Shown here: in pieces, positions 24,248-33,110 of the stretch | Position numbering within the stretch: the first letter of the stretch is position 1 | Layout of the letters: each line of letters starts with the position of its first letter | Origin: CAZLMG01 sp964560765 | GTDB taxonomy: Bacteria > Bdellovibrionota_B > Oligoflexia > Oligoflexales > CAZLMG01 | Length of the DNA stretch: 64,000 nucleotides | NCBI GenBank assembly: GCA_964560765.1 | Contig: CAZLMG010000006.1 | Coordinates: 1-64,000, forward strand | Direction of reading: 5' to 3' | Notes under the pieces: generated by a model | What the model was told of the DNA's origin: nothing | What the model saw: the letters and a program-made list of their open reading frames with translations, nothing else | Databases searched by the model: none | Translations under genes and position numbers: made by a program

Positions 24248-24437
24248 CAACGCAGGATTCGGGGCAGGCAGTCGGTGTCATGATTCTCAACAGGGACTGA
24301 CCTGTAGCCACCGTTTTCTAATTATTCCTTAATAAATATGAATAGATAGGCCTTACTCTCGCTGGCAAGCCCCTTGCATCATACCTTCCTTGGATGCGTG
24401 CGAAATCATAGAGAATCATGTCGAGCCGGAGCGAGTG

Positions 24438-25562
24438 ATGAACTTCTTGGCCCTTAGCAGTGTGATCACGACTGGACTCATCATGTCGGGTTGCCAGGAA
24501 AACTCATTTGCCAGCGCCGGTGGCCGATCGGCGGTGATTCCTCGCAGTCACAGTGTGGCCCTGACCTGTGGAAGCATCCAACCTGGTGCAGCGCCAGAGT
24601 TTACTGGTATGTCTGGAACAAAGGTTCAGATCGAAGGCGAACTCTGCAGTCTGACCGAGAATGTGGTCGGTGCGAGCCAGCTCTCGATTTTGTTTGTCTT
24701 GGATTATTCTGGCAGTATGGAATCGGCTGACCCGGGAGATGGCGCGGGTTGTGGGCGATTGCGCGCCGGAGATGCGATTATCCGCCGGATGATGGCGCAA
24801 ATAGGACAAGCCAATGCCATGCCCGTACAAGTGGGAGTCGTGCATTTTCACGATGACGCCTCTGTGCAAGTGCCCATGATGCCACTAGCGAACTTTGCAG
24901 GGCAGGTGAATGCCAGCAACTTCTGCGGCAATCGGGATGCCTATACTAATTACCAAGCTGCCTTTCTACAGGCTCAGCAGGTCTTGGCGCAGGCGCAGGG
25001 GAAAAAAGTCATTTACTTCATTACGGATGGTGCACCGACAAAACCTTCCGATCCCTCATCCCTCTTTAACCCGAACAACGCGCCCAACGATTTTCCCTTT
25101 GGGGCTGGTGAGCAGGCGGTTACAGCGCTTCGGGGCGGCGCTCCAGATTTGACCATCAATGCGATCTACTTACAAGATCCAGCGCCACAGACCATTACTT
25201 TGGCTCGTGACCCCCAACAGTACTTGGCCACCTTAGTGGGTGGTCCACAGTTTATGCGCGTTGCCAACAACGCCGATGATTTGGCCGCACAGATTGAAAC
25301 TTTTGAGCCGCCGAAAACCGAGGCGCTAGATGTGCGCTCGATTCAAGCCGAGTTAGTTTCACCGCAGTTGGGTACGCGGACAATCGCATTGGAATCTTTG
25401 ACCCAGGATCCGAACCGCAAAGGGGTATGGATCTTTCGCACCAAGCCCATTGAACTCTTTGGGGCACCGGGTCAAGCGGTCGAAAACCGCGTTTTGATTC
25501 GCGCTCAAAGTACCAGTGTGCCCGAGACGACCGGCGTCGTCATGTTTCGATCAACGGGCTAA
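24438..25562 (+). CDS. Lipoprotein with von Willebrand factor A domain
   Basis: 374 residues from ATG 24438 (CCGGAG upstream). The lipoprotein signal ends in lipobox IMSGC. The vWA domain begins at LSILFVLDYSGSME, giving the MIDAS D-x-S-x-S (DYSGS). The MIDAS Thr is probably in YTNYQAA, and the second Asp is in YFITDGAPTKP. These residues suggest a metal-dependent protein-binding face displayed on the envelope. A C-terminal beta-type domain follows (ALDVRSIQAELVSPQLG ... VLIRAQSTSVPETTG). Convergent with aat, overlapping by four bases. 374 bases without an intact gene precede it, containing the YdeI-like remnant. The partner is unknown. Confidence 0.88.
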   Translation: MNFLALSSVITTGLIMSGCQENSFASAGGRSAVIPRSHSVALTCGSIQPGAAPEFTGMSGTKVQIEGELCSLTENVVGASQLSILFVLDYSGSMESADPGDGAGCGRLRAGDAIIRRMMAQIGQANAMPVQVGVVHFHDDASVQVPMMPLANFAGQVNASNFCGNRDAYTNYQAAFLQAQQVLAQAQGKKVIYFITDGAPTKPSDPSSLFNPNNAPNDFPFGAGEQAVTALRGGAPDLTINAIYLQDPAPQTITLARDPQQYLATLVGGPQFMRVANNADDLAAQIETFEPPKTEALDVRSIQAELVSPQLGTRTIALESLTQDPNRKGVWIFRTKPIELFGAPGQAVENRVLIRAQSTSVPETTGVVMFRSTG

Positions 25563-26140
25563 AATGGGCAGTTGATACTCATCGCGCGCCGCAATAGTCC
25601 ACGATAGTCCTGGGCGCTGACAGCCACCGCCCCCAATGAGGCTAGGTGTGGTGTCATGAATTGCACTTCCAGCAATTGAAAATGATGCCGGCGTAAGCGC
25701 TCCACCAAATAATACAACGCAACTTTTGAAGCATCCGTGGCCGTGTGAAACATGGACTCGGCGAAAAATGCACCAGCGAGGTGCACGCCATAGACGCCGC
25801 CAACGAGCTCTTTGTCTCGCCAAACTTCGACCGAATGCGCCATGTCCAGCTGATGCATGCGAGTATAGGCTGCAATGAACTCCTCGGTGATCCAGGTCTC
25901 AGGGCGGTTAGCGCAGGCACCGATCACGCCCAGGAAATCTTGGTCATAGGTGACGGCGAAATCACGTTGCCGCAAGCGACGACGCAAAGAGCGTGAACAG
26001 TGAAAGCCATCGAGAGGGAAAATGGCACGCGGATCCGGAGAGAACCAGAGAATTTCACCGGTGTGTGGATCCGGCATGGGAAAATAGCCCTGTGAGTAGG
26101 CGAGCTGCAAAGTGGCCGGTTGCAGAACACTTTCCGACAT
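25559..26140 (-). CDS. aat: Leucyl/phenylalanyl-tRNA-protein transferase
   Basis: 193 residues, a little shorter than the usual 210-240. Family blocks are the N-terminal AYSQGYFPM, WFSPDPRAIFPLDGFHCSRSLRR, ITEEFIAAYTRMHQLDMAHSVEVW, LVGGVYGVHLAGAFFAESMFH, and DASKVALYYLVERL. The enzyme transfers Leu or Phe from tRNA to proteins with N-terminal Arg or Lys, marking them for ClpSAP. It lies two bases downstream of the GAF/HD-GYP gene's stop on the minus strand and ahead of it in transcription, so both are in one unit. No strong ribosome site precedes the ATG. Confidence 0.94.
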   Translation of the reverse strand: MSESVLQPATLQLAYSQGYFPMPDPHTGEILWFSPDPRAIFPLDGFHCSRSLRRRLRQRDFAVTYDQDFLGVIGACANRPETWITEEFIAAYTRMHQLDMAHSVEVWRDKELVGGVYGVHLAGAFFAESMFHTATDASKVALYYLVERLRRHHFQLLEVQFMTPHLASLGAVAVSAQDYRGLLRRAMSINCPF

Positions 26141-26142
26141 AG

Positions 26143-28155
26143 CTAAAGAACGCTTTGGTAGATCTTGGATTCAATAAAGAGTTCAAACAAGTCCTTGTCG
26201 CATTTCTCGGCGCGCACTTCCATGGCAATGATGTCCAGGGCTTTATCGACAGGAACGGCTCTCTTATACGGGCGATCGGATGCAGTTAGGGCATCAAAGA
26301 TATCGGCAATGGTCATCATTCGTGACTGGACCGGGATCTCCATGGCAAAGGCCGCATTCGGATAACCAGTGCCATCGAGTTTTTCGTGGTGCTTCGCCGC
26401 AATTTGCGGCACATTGGCGAACTTGCGTCCCCAGGGTATCTTGCGCAGAAATTCGTAGGTGTGCTCGACGTGACTTTTGATTTCCGCGAATTCCTCGGCG
26501 GTAAGTGATCCGCGCGAGACCGAAAGGGCTTTGAGTTCCTGAGAGCTTAGGTACGGGCGAACTCGATGTCGTGAGTCTTTAAACGTCATGTTGGCGATGT
26601 CTTTTAGGCGTTCGAAGCCGCCCTGTTCGAGAACGGTAGGCTCGTTAGCCTTCAAAATGAAGTCGAGAAAGGTTTCTAGCTCATCAGAAGTGCGATTCAG
26701 AGTCGACTCAAAATAATTTCGGTCGATATCCGGAGGAAATGTCTGAGGTGCAGCTAGATACTTGACGTAATCCTTTAGGACTTCGATTTCTCGACGTCCG
26801 CGAATGACTTCGAATCGCTCATGCAAAAGTTCGAGCTCCCAGGGATACAGCTTTTTCGCCTTCACGAGCACTTGTTCTCGGACACCAAGTTTGCCGAAAT
26901 CATGCAACAGAGAGGCGTACTCGATCTCTTTCATTTGGTCATCGTTGAAGTGGTTCTTGGCAAATGGCCCCGTGACCACCTTGTTAACAATTTGAGCCAG
27001 GCCGAGAGTCAACTTGGAAACCCGATGCGAGTGACCGCTCGTCGTCGGATCTCGCTGTTCGATCGCTTTCACCGAGGCGCTGACGAACCCCTCAAACAAG
27101 TTTTCCTTTTCATCGGTGAGCATGGCATTTTCTAGGGCGATGCCCGCCTGCTGGGCAACGATCTGAGCATATTCCAGCGCGGTTTCGTCAAAGGGAATCA
27201 CCGTCGCGTAGTCATCGCGGTTAAGTAGTTTGCGGTGGGGATCAGACTTTCGATTGATCAGTTGAATGACGCCGATCACGTTGTGGGTAATGTCATACAT
27301 CGGCAAAGTCAGCATCGAATGGCACTCATAGCCAATGCGTTGGTCCCACGAGCGATCGTGCTTGGCGCCAAATGGATTCTTGCTGCGATCCTCGCTCAGG
27401 GCATACAGATCGGGAATGCTGATGGCGGTGCGATTGATCACCGCCGAGCCGACGATACTCTGCTCGTTGATTGGGATGGTGAACGCGGTAAGATTTTGTG
27501 GGACAGAGGAATTCTGTGTGATCTTGAAGTGGATCTTGCCTGACTTCACGTCGTCATCATTGGCTTCTACCACATAGATAGAGCCCGCATCAGCCTGAGT
27601 AATCTCGCGGGCCTTAGACAAAATCAATGACAGCAGCTTCGGGATATTACGTTCGCCGTTGAGCTCGCGTGCAATCGAGAGCACATACTTAACAGACTCA
27701 CTGCTTTCATGCACTTCGCGCCGCTCTCGGTGCAAGTCGCAAAGGGCTCGATGATTTTCGCGGATGTTAAGAATCTGCGCCTGTAATTGTGCGTATGTCG
27801 TCGGAATCGTCAGGATGTGCGTTCCAGGTCGAATGCTTTGGCGGATCATTGAGGAGTCCTCGACCGGGGGAACCACTAAAATAAAGAGGCGATCCGTATC
27901 TCGATCTTTAGCCAGGGTGCTCGCATCGGTGCGAGTGGCAGCTGCGGTAGCTGGTTGAAAGTGCATGCGCAAGTCATCCTCGATCAGCGTTGGGTATCCG
28001 CGCTCGTCGAGTTCGACAGTCCATTCGAAGAAGCGATCGTCGCCCCAAAGAGCTTGGGTCAAGGCGTCGAAATCACCAATATTGGTGAGGTCATTGTTGT
28101 GGACCCTGTTCTCGGGATTGCCAAGTAATGCGGCGATTTGGGTTGCAGTTGTCAT
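26143..28155 (-). CDS. GAF and HD-GYP domain protein (putative cyclic-di-GMP phosphodiesterase)
   Basis: 670 residues from ATG 28155, with GAGGA upstream. The frame extends 39 codons higher without support. Residues 1 to about 110 are an unrecognised input region. Residues about 155-340 are a GAF sensor (ITQADAGSIYVVE, SIVGSAVINRTAISIPDLY, MLTLPMYD..NVIGVIQLINRK). The C-terminal third is HD-GYP, with SGHSHRVSKLTLGLA, the HD pair in LLHDFGKLGV, and the full HHEKLDGTGYP motif, so metal and substrate residues look intact. Such enzymes hydrolyse cyclic-di-GMP and often govern motility or surface life. An insert of about 60 residues lies between the HD and GYP parts (FESTLNRTSDELETFLDF). Confidence 0.93.
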   Translation of the reverse strand: MTTATQIAALLGNPENRVHNNDLTNIGDFDALTQALWGDDRFFEWTVELDERGYPTLIEDDLRMHFQPATAAATRTDASTLAKDRDTDRLFILVVPPVEDSSMIRQSIRPGTHILTIPTTYAQLQAQILNIRENHRALCDLHRERREVHESSESVKYVLSIARELNGERNIPKLLSLILSKAREITQADAGSIYVVEANDDDVKSGKIHFKITQNSSVPQNLTAFTIPINEQSIVGSAVINRTAISIPDLYALSEDRSKNPFGAKHDRSWDQRIGYECHSMLTLPMYDITHNVIGVIQLINRKSDPHRKLLNRDDYATVIPFDETALEYAQIVAQQAGIALENAMLTDEKENLFEGFVSASVKAIEQRDPTTSGHSHRVSKLTLGLAQIVNKVVTGPFAKNHFNDDQMKEIEYASLLHDFGKLGVREQVLVKAKKLYPWELELLHERFEVIRGRREIEVLKDYVKYLAAPQTFPPDIDRNYFESTLNRTSDELETFLDFILKANEPTVLEQGGFERLKDIANMTFKDSRHRVRPYLSSQELKALSVSRGSLTAEEFAEIKSHVEHTYEFLRKIPWGRKFANVPQIAAKHHEKLDGTGYPNAAFAMEIPVQSRMMTIADIFDALTASDRPYKRAVPVDKALDIIAMEVRAEKCDKDLFELFIESKIYQSVL

Positions 28156-28320
28156 CAAGCAAGATCCTCTGTTGCAAGCAGCACCAACTTGCCAAGTCAT
28201 AAACCTCAACAGCCAACATGGCTGAAGGTTGCCAAGCGCAGGAAAGGGAAGGTATGACAGTATTTTATGCAAATACTGGCAGGGCTGTCATTCGGCTAAA
28301 TCTGCCTAGCAGGAGACGGC

Positions 28321-29046
28321 ATGGACTTCGGACTTATTGTCGATTTTGAAACTACTGGCATGAATCCGCAGCAAGATCGGATCATGGAAATCGGACTTGT
28401 CGGTTTTGCGGTGGGAGAGGATCGTGTACCGCGCATCGTCGAAATGTATAGTGGCGTCGAGGACCCGGGATGCCCGATCAGCCCGGAGGTGGCAGCGATC
28501 ACCGGCATCGATGCAAACTTGGCTGCAGGGCGCCAAATTCATTGGGAATATGTCCGCAGCTTGTGGGCGCGTGCCTCGGTCATTATTGCCCACAACGCGG
28601 AGTTTGATCGTGCCTTCGCCAAGCAGCGGCCTGAACTAGCTGACCTTGACGTACATTGGGCTTGCAGTATGCGTCACATCGATTGGGAAGGTCGCGGATT
28701 TTCAAGTCTAAAGCTCAGTTACTTGGCGGCGGACCAAGGTTTTTTAAACCCGTTTCCGCACCGGGCCTTGTTTGATTGCGCTACGACCTTTCGCTTGATC
28801 GCTCCGCATCTGGATGAGCTGGTTACTCGTAGCTACGAGCGAGAAATCGTCATCAAGGCGGTCGGTTCGCCTTTTGAGTCGAAGGATAAGCTGCGGACTC
28901 GTCGGTACCGATGGGACCCGGATCAGCGTTACTGGTACAAAGTGGTATCGGAGAGTAAACTGGCTGAGGAGCGTACTTTCCTGGCAGCAGAGATCTACGG
29001 TGGCCGGGCGCGACATGTGGAAGAGGAAGTGACGCTGCCAACTTAA
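28321..29046 (+). CDS. DnaQ-like DEDDh 3'-5' exonuclease
   Basis: 241 residues; AGGAGA precedes the ATG. The three exonuclease motifs are visible: Exo I DFETTG (D, E), Exo II IAHNAEFDRAF (D), and Exo III HRALFDC (H, D). All four acidic residues and the His are therefore present, and it should be an active metal-dependent exonuclease. A C-terminal extension of about 60 residues (KLRTRRYRWDPDQRYWYK ... EERTFLAAEIY) is found in some stand-alone and phage-type members rather than in polymerase III epsilon. The physiological substrate is uncertain. The small membrane protein gene follows by 33 bases. Confidence 0.92.
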   Translation: MDFGLIVDFETTGMNPQQDRIMEIGLVGFAVGEDRVPRIVEMYSGVEDPGCPISPEVAAITGIDANLAAGRQIHWEYVRSLWARASVIIAHNAEFDRAFAKQRPELADLDVHWACSMRHIDWEGRGFSSLKLSYLAADQGFLNPFPHRALFDCATTFRLIAPHLDELVTRSYEREIVIKAVGSPFESKDKLRTRRYRWDPDQRYWYKVVSESKLAEERTFLAAEIYGGRARHVEEEVTLPT

Positions 29047-29079
29047 ATTTCTCTATAAGTTTAAAGAGGTTATGCGGCC

Positions 29080-29352
29080 ATGAGCCAACAACGAAATGAC
29101 GCTGAAAAACTCATCGAGCGAGATTTGTTTGCAGACGAAGAACCAGCTATGGTAGTTGACCGCGCCAGCGAGGGTCGTCAACAATTGGCGAGGGCTCGGC
29201 CCATTATGGCCGAGGCTGCCGCCGCAGAAGGAGAATGGTCGATGGTATCGAGTACGATGGAAACGGCCAGTCAGCGCCTACTATGGTTTGGCCTATGTGC
29301 ATTCCTGGGCTTCGCCCTCGGTGCGGGTGTCATGACTTGGCTTGTTGGTTAG
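29080..29352 (+). CDS. Small single-span membrane protein, function unknown
   Basis: 90 residues. The first 60 are acidic and helical (LIERDLFADEEPAMVV, ARARPIMAEAAAAEGEW). Residues 66-89 are one hydrophobic span (LLWFGLCAFLGFALGAGVMTWLVG) with small-residue GxxxG-like spacing. No lipobox. GAGG lies upstream of ATG 29080. It follows the exonuclease gene closely, so co-transcription is likely, but no shared role is evident. Confidence 0.65.
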   Translation: MSQQRNDAEKLIERDLFADEEPAMVVDRASEGRQQLARARPIMAEAAAAEGEWSMVSSTMETASQRLLWFGLCAFLGFALGAGVMTWLVG

Positions 29353-29358
29353 ACTGCC

Positions 29359-30921
29359 TTACATGAACAAATGCAGCTGGCCAACGATGCCACTGCGGTT
29401 TGTTTCCTGTTCAGGCTGGTCCTTGAGGGCCAGCGTTTGTTTATCAATCTCGTAATGCAACATCAGTTCGACGCCTGAGTTTAGGAACATGCGGGTGCCA
29501 AAGCGCATCTGCGTGCCTGAACCAGGCATGAGCGACTCGTGGGTATTGGCGTAAGCAAATTGGCCATTTAGATAGGTTTCGCGCCATAGCTTAAAGAAGC
29601 CATCAAAGGAGTAGACGCCACCTCGGCGAAAATCCGAGGCAGGATCATCTTTGGCAAAGCTCGCCAAATCTAGCGTCAGGACAAAGCGGCCGACCATGGC
29701 TGATCCAAACAGTGAGTGCATCTCGGTCTTAGACTCTTCTTCTTTGCCGGCGACTTCGGATTTTACCCGTGACAACCAATAAGAATAGTTGATGGAGGCC
29801 CCCAGTGTGACGAAGCGACCGCCGATGTTGGCGGCGACACCTTTGACGCGGGTGTCTTCAACTGGTCCAAGTTGCTTGCTGATGATGTGGACGTTGGCGT
29901 ACGGCACGTTTGGCGAGCCACCAAAGGAATAAGCTTCGTATTGCAGGTTATAGGTTGCAGGATTGCCCTGTAGCGCCCAGCCCTGCATCCGCTGCGGCAA
30001 GAACGTATGATCGGGCGTGTAATAGCCGAACAGCGGCCGATAAAATCCACCCATGACATAGAGATTGTAGGGAAGATCGTCGACCATGGCGTACAGGCTG
30101 CGACGGCCAATGTTCTGATAAATGTTTTCAGACTCATTGGGATTTGCTGGTGAAGTGACCGCTCGAGTCTCCAGGACAAAACGCAAGTGGCGATAGAATG
30201 GGCGAAAGGACGCTCCCATGTCGATAGCCATGGGAAAGCTAACCCACGATTCGGTCTCTGTGCTTTCATCATCCTGGACAGTTTCAATGGCGGATTTTCG
30301 GATCTGCCAGCGAATATCCGCACCGGCGTCAATTTTATTGCGCCGCATCTCTCGGTACGGGTCACCGACAGGCACTTGGTATTCGAACTCCTCTCGGTCG
30401 ACGACCATAAATTCTAGACGGTCACGGCGATCGTAGAGTGCCTCATTAGCGGGATATCCGTTAAGCTCTACATGGCGAAAGCCATCGGGCGGCATCTTCA
30501 GGCGATCCGCATCGCTACTCGGCCGTTTCTTATCGTTTTCTTTGTCTTTGCCAGCGGACTTGCCCTTGGCATCCTTCTCCGGGGCTCCTTTGCTACCGTA
30601 GCGTTGGGCCTTGGTCGGGGCGGGGAACTTTGCATTGGCTAGGGCGTCGGCACGGAAAGAGCGCAGCCATCGGTCTTCGTTCCACTTGCCATAATAACTG
30701 CGCAATCCGCCACCGCTAGGGCTAATGTGGCAGCCCTGACAGGCCAACGTGCAACGCCGATCGATGGGGACCAAGTTTTTGCGCCCTGGTGCGTGACAGC
30801 CGGCGCAGTTTTGCGCATAACGGGTCGAGATCCAAGGCTCGGCTGCGGCAATGCCGGTAGGTACGAGGGCGAATGTCAGTCCAAGCAGCATTCTCCCGGG
30901 CAGCGATTTTAAGATGTTCAC
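29359..30921 (-). CDS. Exported dihaem c-type cytochrome fused to a beta-barrel-like domain
   Basis: 520 residues starting at GTG 30921. A perfect AAGGAGG lies seven bases upstream, so the longer frame from 30948 is rejected. A signal peptide ends in GIAAAEP. Two haem-attachment motifs follow close together, CAGCH and CQGCH. A Lys/Asp/Ser-rich linker (GKSAGKDKENDKKRPSSDAD) leads to about 350 residues of alternating aromatic strands (LYVMGGFYRPLFGYYTPDHTF, FVTLGASINYSYW, VELMLHYEIDK) ending in a Phe-Met terminus (LHLFM), as in outer-membrane barrels. A barrel that carries its own haems suggests electron transfer at the outer membrane. It is the last gene of the mevalonate/menaquinone operon, 23 bases after mqnE. 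Confidence 0.8.
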   Translation of the reverse strand: MNILKSLPGRMLLGLTFALVPTGIAAAEPWISTRYAQNCAGCHAPGRKNLVPIDRRCTLACQGCHISPSGGGLRSYYGKWNEDRWLRSFRADALANAKFPAPTKAQRYGSKGAPEKDAKGKSAGKDKENDKKRPSSDADRLKMPPDGFRHVELNGYPANEALYDRRDRLEFMVVDREEFEYQVPVGDPYREMRRNKIDAGADIRWQIRKSAIETVQDDESTETESWVSFPMAIDMGASFRPFYRHLRFVLETRAVTSPANPNESENIYQNIGRRSLYAMVDDLPYNLYVMGGFYRPLFGYYTPDHTFLPQRMQGWALQGNPATYNLQYEAYSFGGSPNVPYANVHIISKQLGPVEDTRVKGVAANIGGRFVTLGASINYSYWLSRVKSEVAGKEEESKTEMHSLFGSAMVGRFVLTLDLASFAKDDPASDFRRGGVYSFDGFFKLWRETYLNGQFAYANTHESLMPGSGTQMRFGTRMFLNSGVELMLHYEIDKQTLALKDQPEQETNRSGIVGQLHLFM

Positions 30922-30944
30922 CTTGATCCTCCTTGCATGGACGG

Positions 30945-33083
30945 TCACGTCAGTTGGGTAACCGTCTCAAAGCGTGCATCTCGCCACTGGCTGGCAATCC
31001 CTGAGGCGCGCAGTTCTTCGGCTACGACCTGTGGCTGATCCTGCTTTAACAGCAAGAGTCCAAGATCGCTTGCGCCCATTTCCAAACAAAGTGGCGCAAC
31101 CTTTAGCATTGGTAAATCTGCCGCCCGTGCGCCCTCAATAGGGGTGCGCATGGTCGGAATTGCCGAAAATGGAGCGATCACCCGTCCGACATTCTCTAGG
31201 ACGATGCGCGCAATCGCTAATCCACGCAGATATTCTACCGCAGAAACGAAACTGTCGGGAGCTGGTTCCAAGGAAACAGCCTTAAGCCCCATGGCGGTGG
31301 TTTGCAGTTCACGCAACGCAAACAGCCTGTTCAGGAAGGCATCCCAGAACGGTTGTTGGTGTCCCCGCACGGGAGCACTAATTTCCAACTTGGCTACAGT
31401 TTGCATATCGGCGGCATATGCGGCTCGGTGTGTTTCAAAAATTTCGTCCGTGGTCAGATCAGCCTCGGACTCAAGGGGCGACGATTCAAAAATGGCGACA
31501 CCGGCAGCCGCCAACTGGGCAAAGGACTCGCTCAGGGAAAGTCCCATCTTTCGGGCCATGCGCCACATGCCTTTGCTGCCTCTGACGACAACCCTGGCCC
31601 GGCCATATCGGGAATTGATCTGCTCAGCAAATTGGCAAACAGCTTCCAGGTCTGCCGATTGGTTAGCAGAAGAGCCCAGGTCAACGATCACACCGTAAGA
31701 CCGGCGTAGATCGTTGGCTTCCAAGCCATCGAGTTCTGTTACCAGTCCCTGCATGGCTGCAGCGACGGATGCTGCGGTCGACAGTGCGGGCGCCTGGATG
31801 CCGATGCCAAGTGTCGCCGCCGCGTCCAGGGTTTGACGTTCGCGCACATGCTGCGCTGCTGCGGCCAGGGCCGAGAGCGGAGCCTGTTGCAGCAAGGTCA
31901 AGCCCTCGTCATAGTTCAGCGAAACTCCAAGGTGCACTTTATTCAGAATCGCCGCGCATGCATCCGTTAGTCCATCGATCACAGTCGCCGAATCAGTGGT
32001 CGTGACACTGGGGCGGGAGACTGGATGATAAAGGGTGTCGCGTTCAACGGGGATGCGGCCACATTTGCGGATGAGCGCTTCAATCTCGTTGCGACTCATG
32101 ACGATACCAGCTCTGCCGCCGGCGGCGCGGGAAATCTTCTCTTCCGTCACCGTTCCGTCCAGATCGTTGGCGCCAAAATGCAGCGCAATCTGCGCAATGT
32201 CTTGGCCAAGCATAATCCAGTAGGCCTTGATGTGTTTGAAGTTATCCAAGAATAAACGTGCCACCGCAATGGTGCGCAGGTCGTCAGTGCCGGCTGTGTA
32301 TCGATCAATTCCCATTTGGTTATCATGTGGTTGGAAAGCCAAGGGAATAAACACATTAAAGCTCTTGGTTTCGTCTTGTAACTTGCGGAGCCGAGCCATG
32401 TGATCGACTCGGTGCTCCAGCCGCTCGATGTGCCCATATAGCATCGTACAGTTGCTGCGCATGCCGAGCTCGTGAGCAGTGCGGTGAATATTGAGCCATT
32501 GCTCAGCGTCGGTCTTGGTGTCGCAGATCGCTTCGCGAATTTCCGGATGAAAGATTTCGGCGCCGCCGCCCGGCATGGAGCCCAAACCCGCCTCGCGCAG
32601 GGCGCTTAACACTTCCCGATGGGTCATGCGCTCGCGGCGGGCAAGCCAATCGATTTCAACAGCGGTGAAGGCTTTGATATGAATCTGCGGATAAGTCGTG
32701 TGCAACGCACTGACGATGTCCGTATAATTTTTCAATCGCCAACGTGGGTGTAGCCCACCTACCATATGAATTTCGGTGGCGCCTTCGGCGACGACAGCCG
32801 CGGCGCGGTGCAAAATCTCTGCAATAGAATAGGTGTAACCACCCTCTTCGCCTGGTTTTTTCGAGTAGGCGCAGAACTTACAGGACATGGCGCAGATATT
32901 GGTTGGGTTAATATGCCGATTGATATTGTAAAACACGGTCGGCCCATTGCGCCGCAGGTTGACGCGGTTGGCGAGATCTCCCAGTTCCATTAAGTTGGGG
33001 TGCTGAAAAAGCGCCATGGCATCATGTTCGGACAAGCGTTGCCCATCGAGGGCGCGACGTGCGATATCGTCAAATATGTTCAT
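30945..33083 (-). CDS. mqnE: MqnE aminofutalosine synthase fused to a cysteine-less barrel-like half
   Basis: 712 residues, about twice the normal length. Residues 1 to about 370 are a complete MqnE radical-SAM enzyme: CAMSCKFC with Cys 64, 68 and 71, HMVGGLHP, SMPGGGAEIF, IPLAFQP and HIKAYWIMLG. MqnE makes aminofutalosine from chorismate-derived enolpyruvyl-benzoate and SAM in menaquinone synthesis. Residues about 385-712 look like a second, degenerate copy of the MqnE/MqnC barrel. AILNKVHLGVSLNYDEGLTLL matches the N-terminal helix, and LAIARIVLENVGRVIAPFSAIPT matches the late strand, but there is no C-x3-C-x2-C. Its function is unknown (scaffold, regulation or a lost activity). mqnD lies immediately upstream in the operon. 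Confidence 0.87.
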   Translation of the reverse strand: MNIFDDIARRALDGQRLSEHDAMALFQHPNLMELGDLANRVNLRRNGPTVFYNINRHINPTNICAMSCKFCAYSKKPGEEGGYTYSIAEILHRAAAVVAEGATEIHMVGGLHPRWRLKNYTDIVSALHTTYPQIHIKAFTAVEIDWLARRERMTHREVLSALREAGLGSMPGGGAEIFHPEIREAICDTKTDAEQWLNIHRTAHELGMRSNCTMLYGHIERLEHRVDHMARLRKLQDETKSFNVFIPLAFQPHDNQMGIDRYTAGTDDLRTIAVARLFLDNFKHIKAYWIMLGQDIAQIALHFGANDLDGTVTEEKISRAAGGRAGIVMSRNEIEALIRKCGRIPVERDTLYHPVSRPSVTTTDSATVIDGLTDACAAILNKVHLGVSLNYDEGLTLLQQAPLSALAAAAQHVRERQTLDAAATLGIGIQAPALSTAASVAAAMQGLVTELDGLEANDLRRSYGVIVDLGSSANQSADLEAVCQFAEQINSRYGRARVVVRGSKGMWRMARKMGLSLSESFAQLAAAGVAIFESSPLESEADLTTDEIFETHRAAYAADMQTVAKLEISAPVRGHQQPFWDAFLNRLFALRELQTTAMGLKAVSLEPAPDSFVSAVEYLRGLAIARIVLENVGRVIAPFSAIPTMRTPIEGARAADLPMLKVAPLCLEMGASDLGLLLLKQDQPQVVAEELRASGIASQWRDARFETVTQLT

Positions 33084-33110
33084 ACAACACTCCCATGTGC
33101 CGTAACGAAG

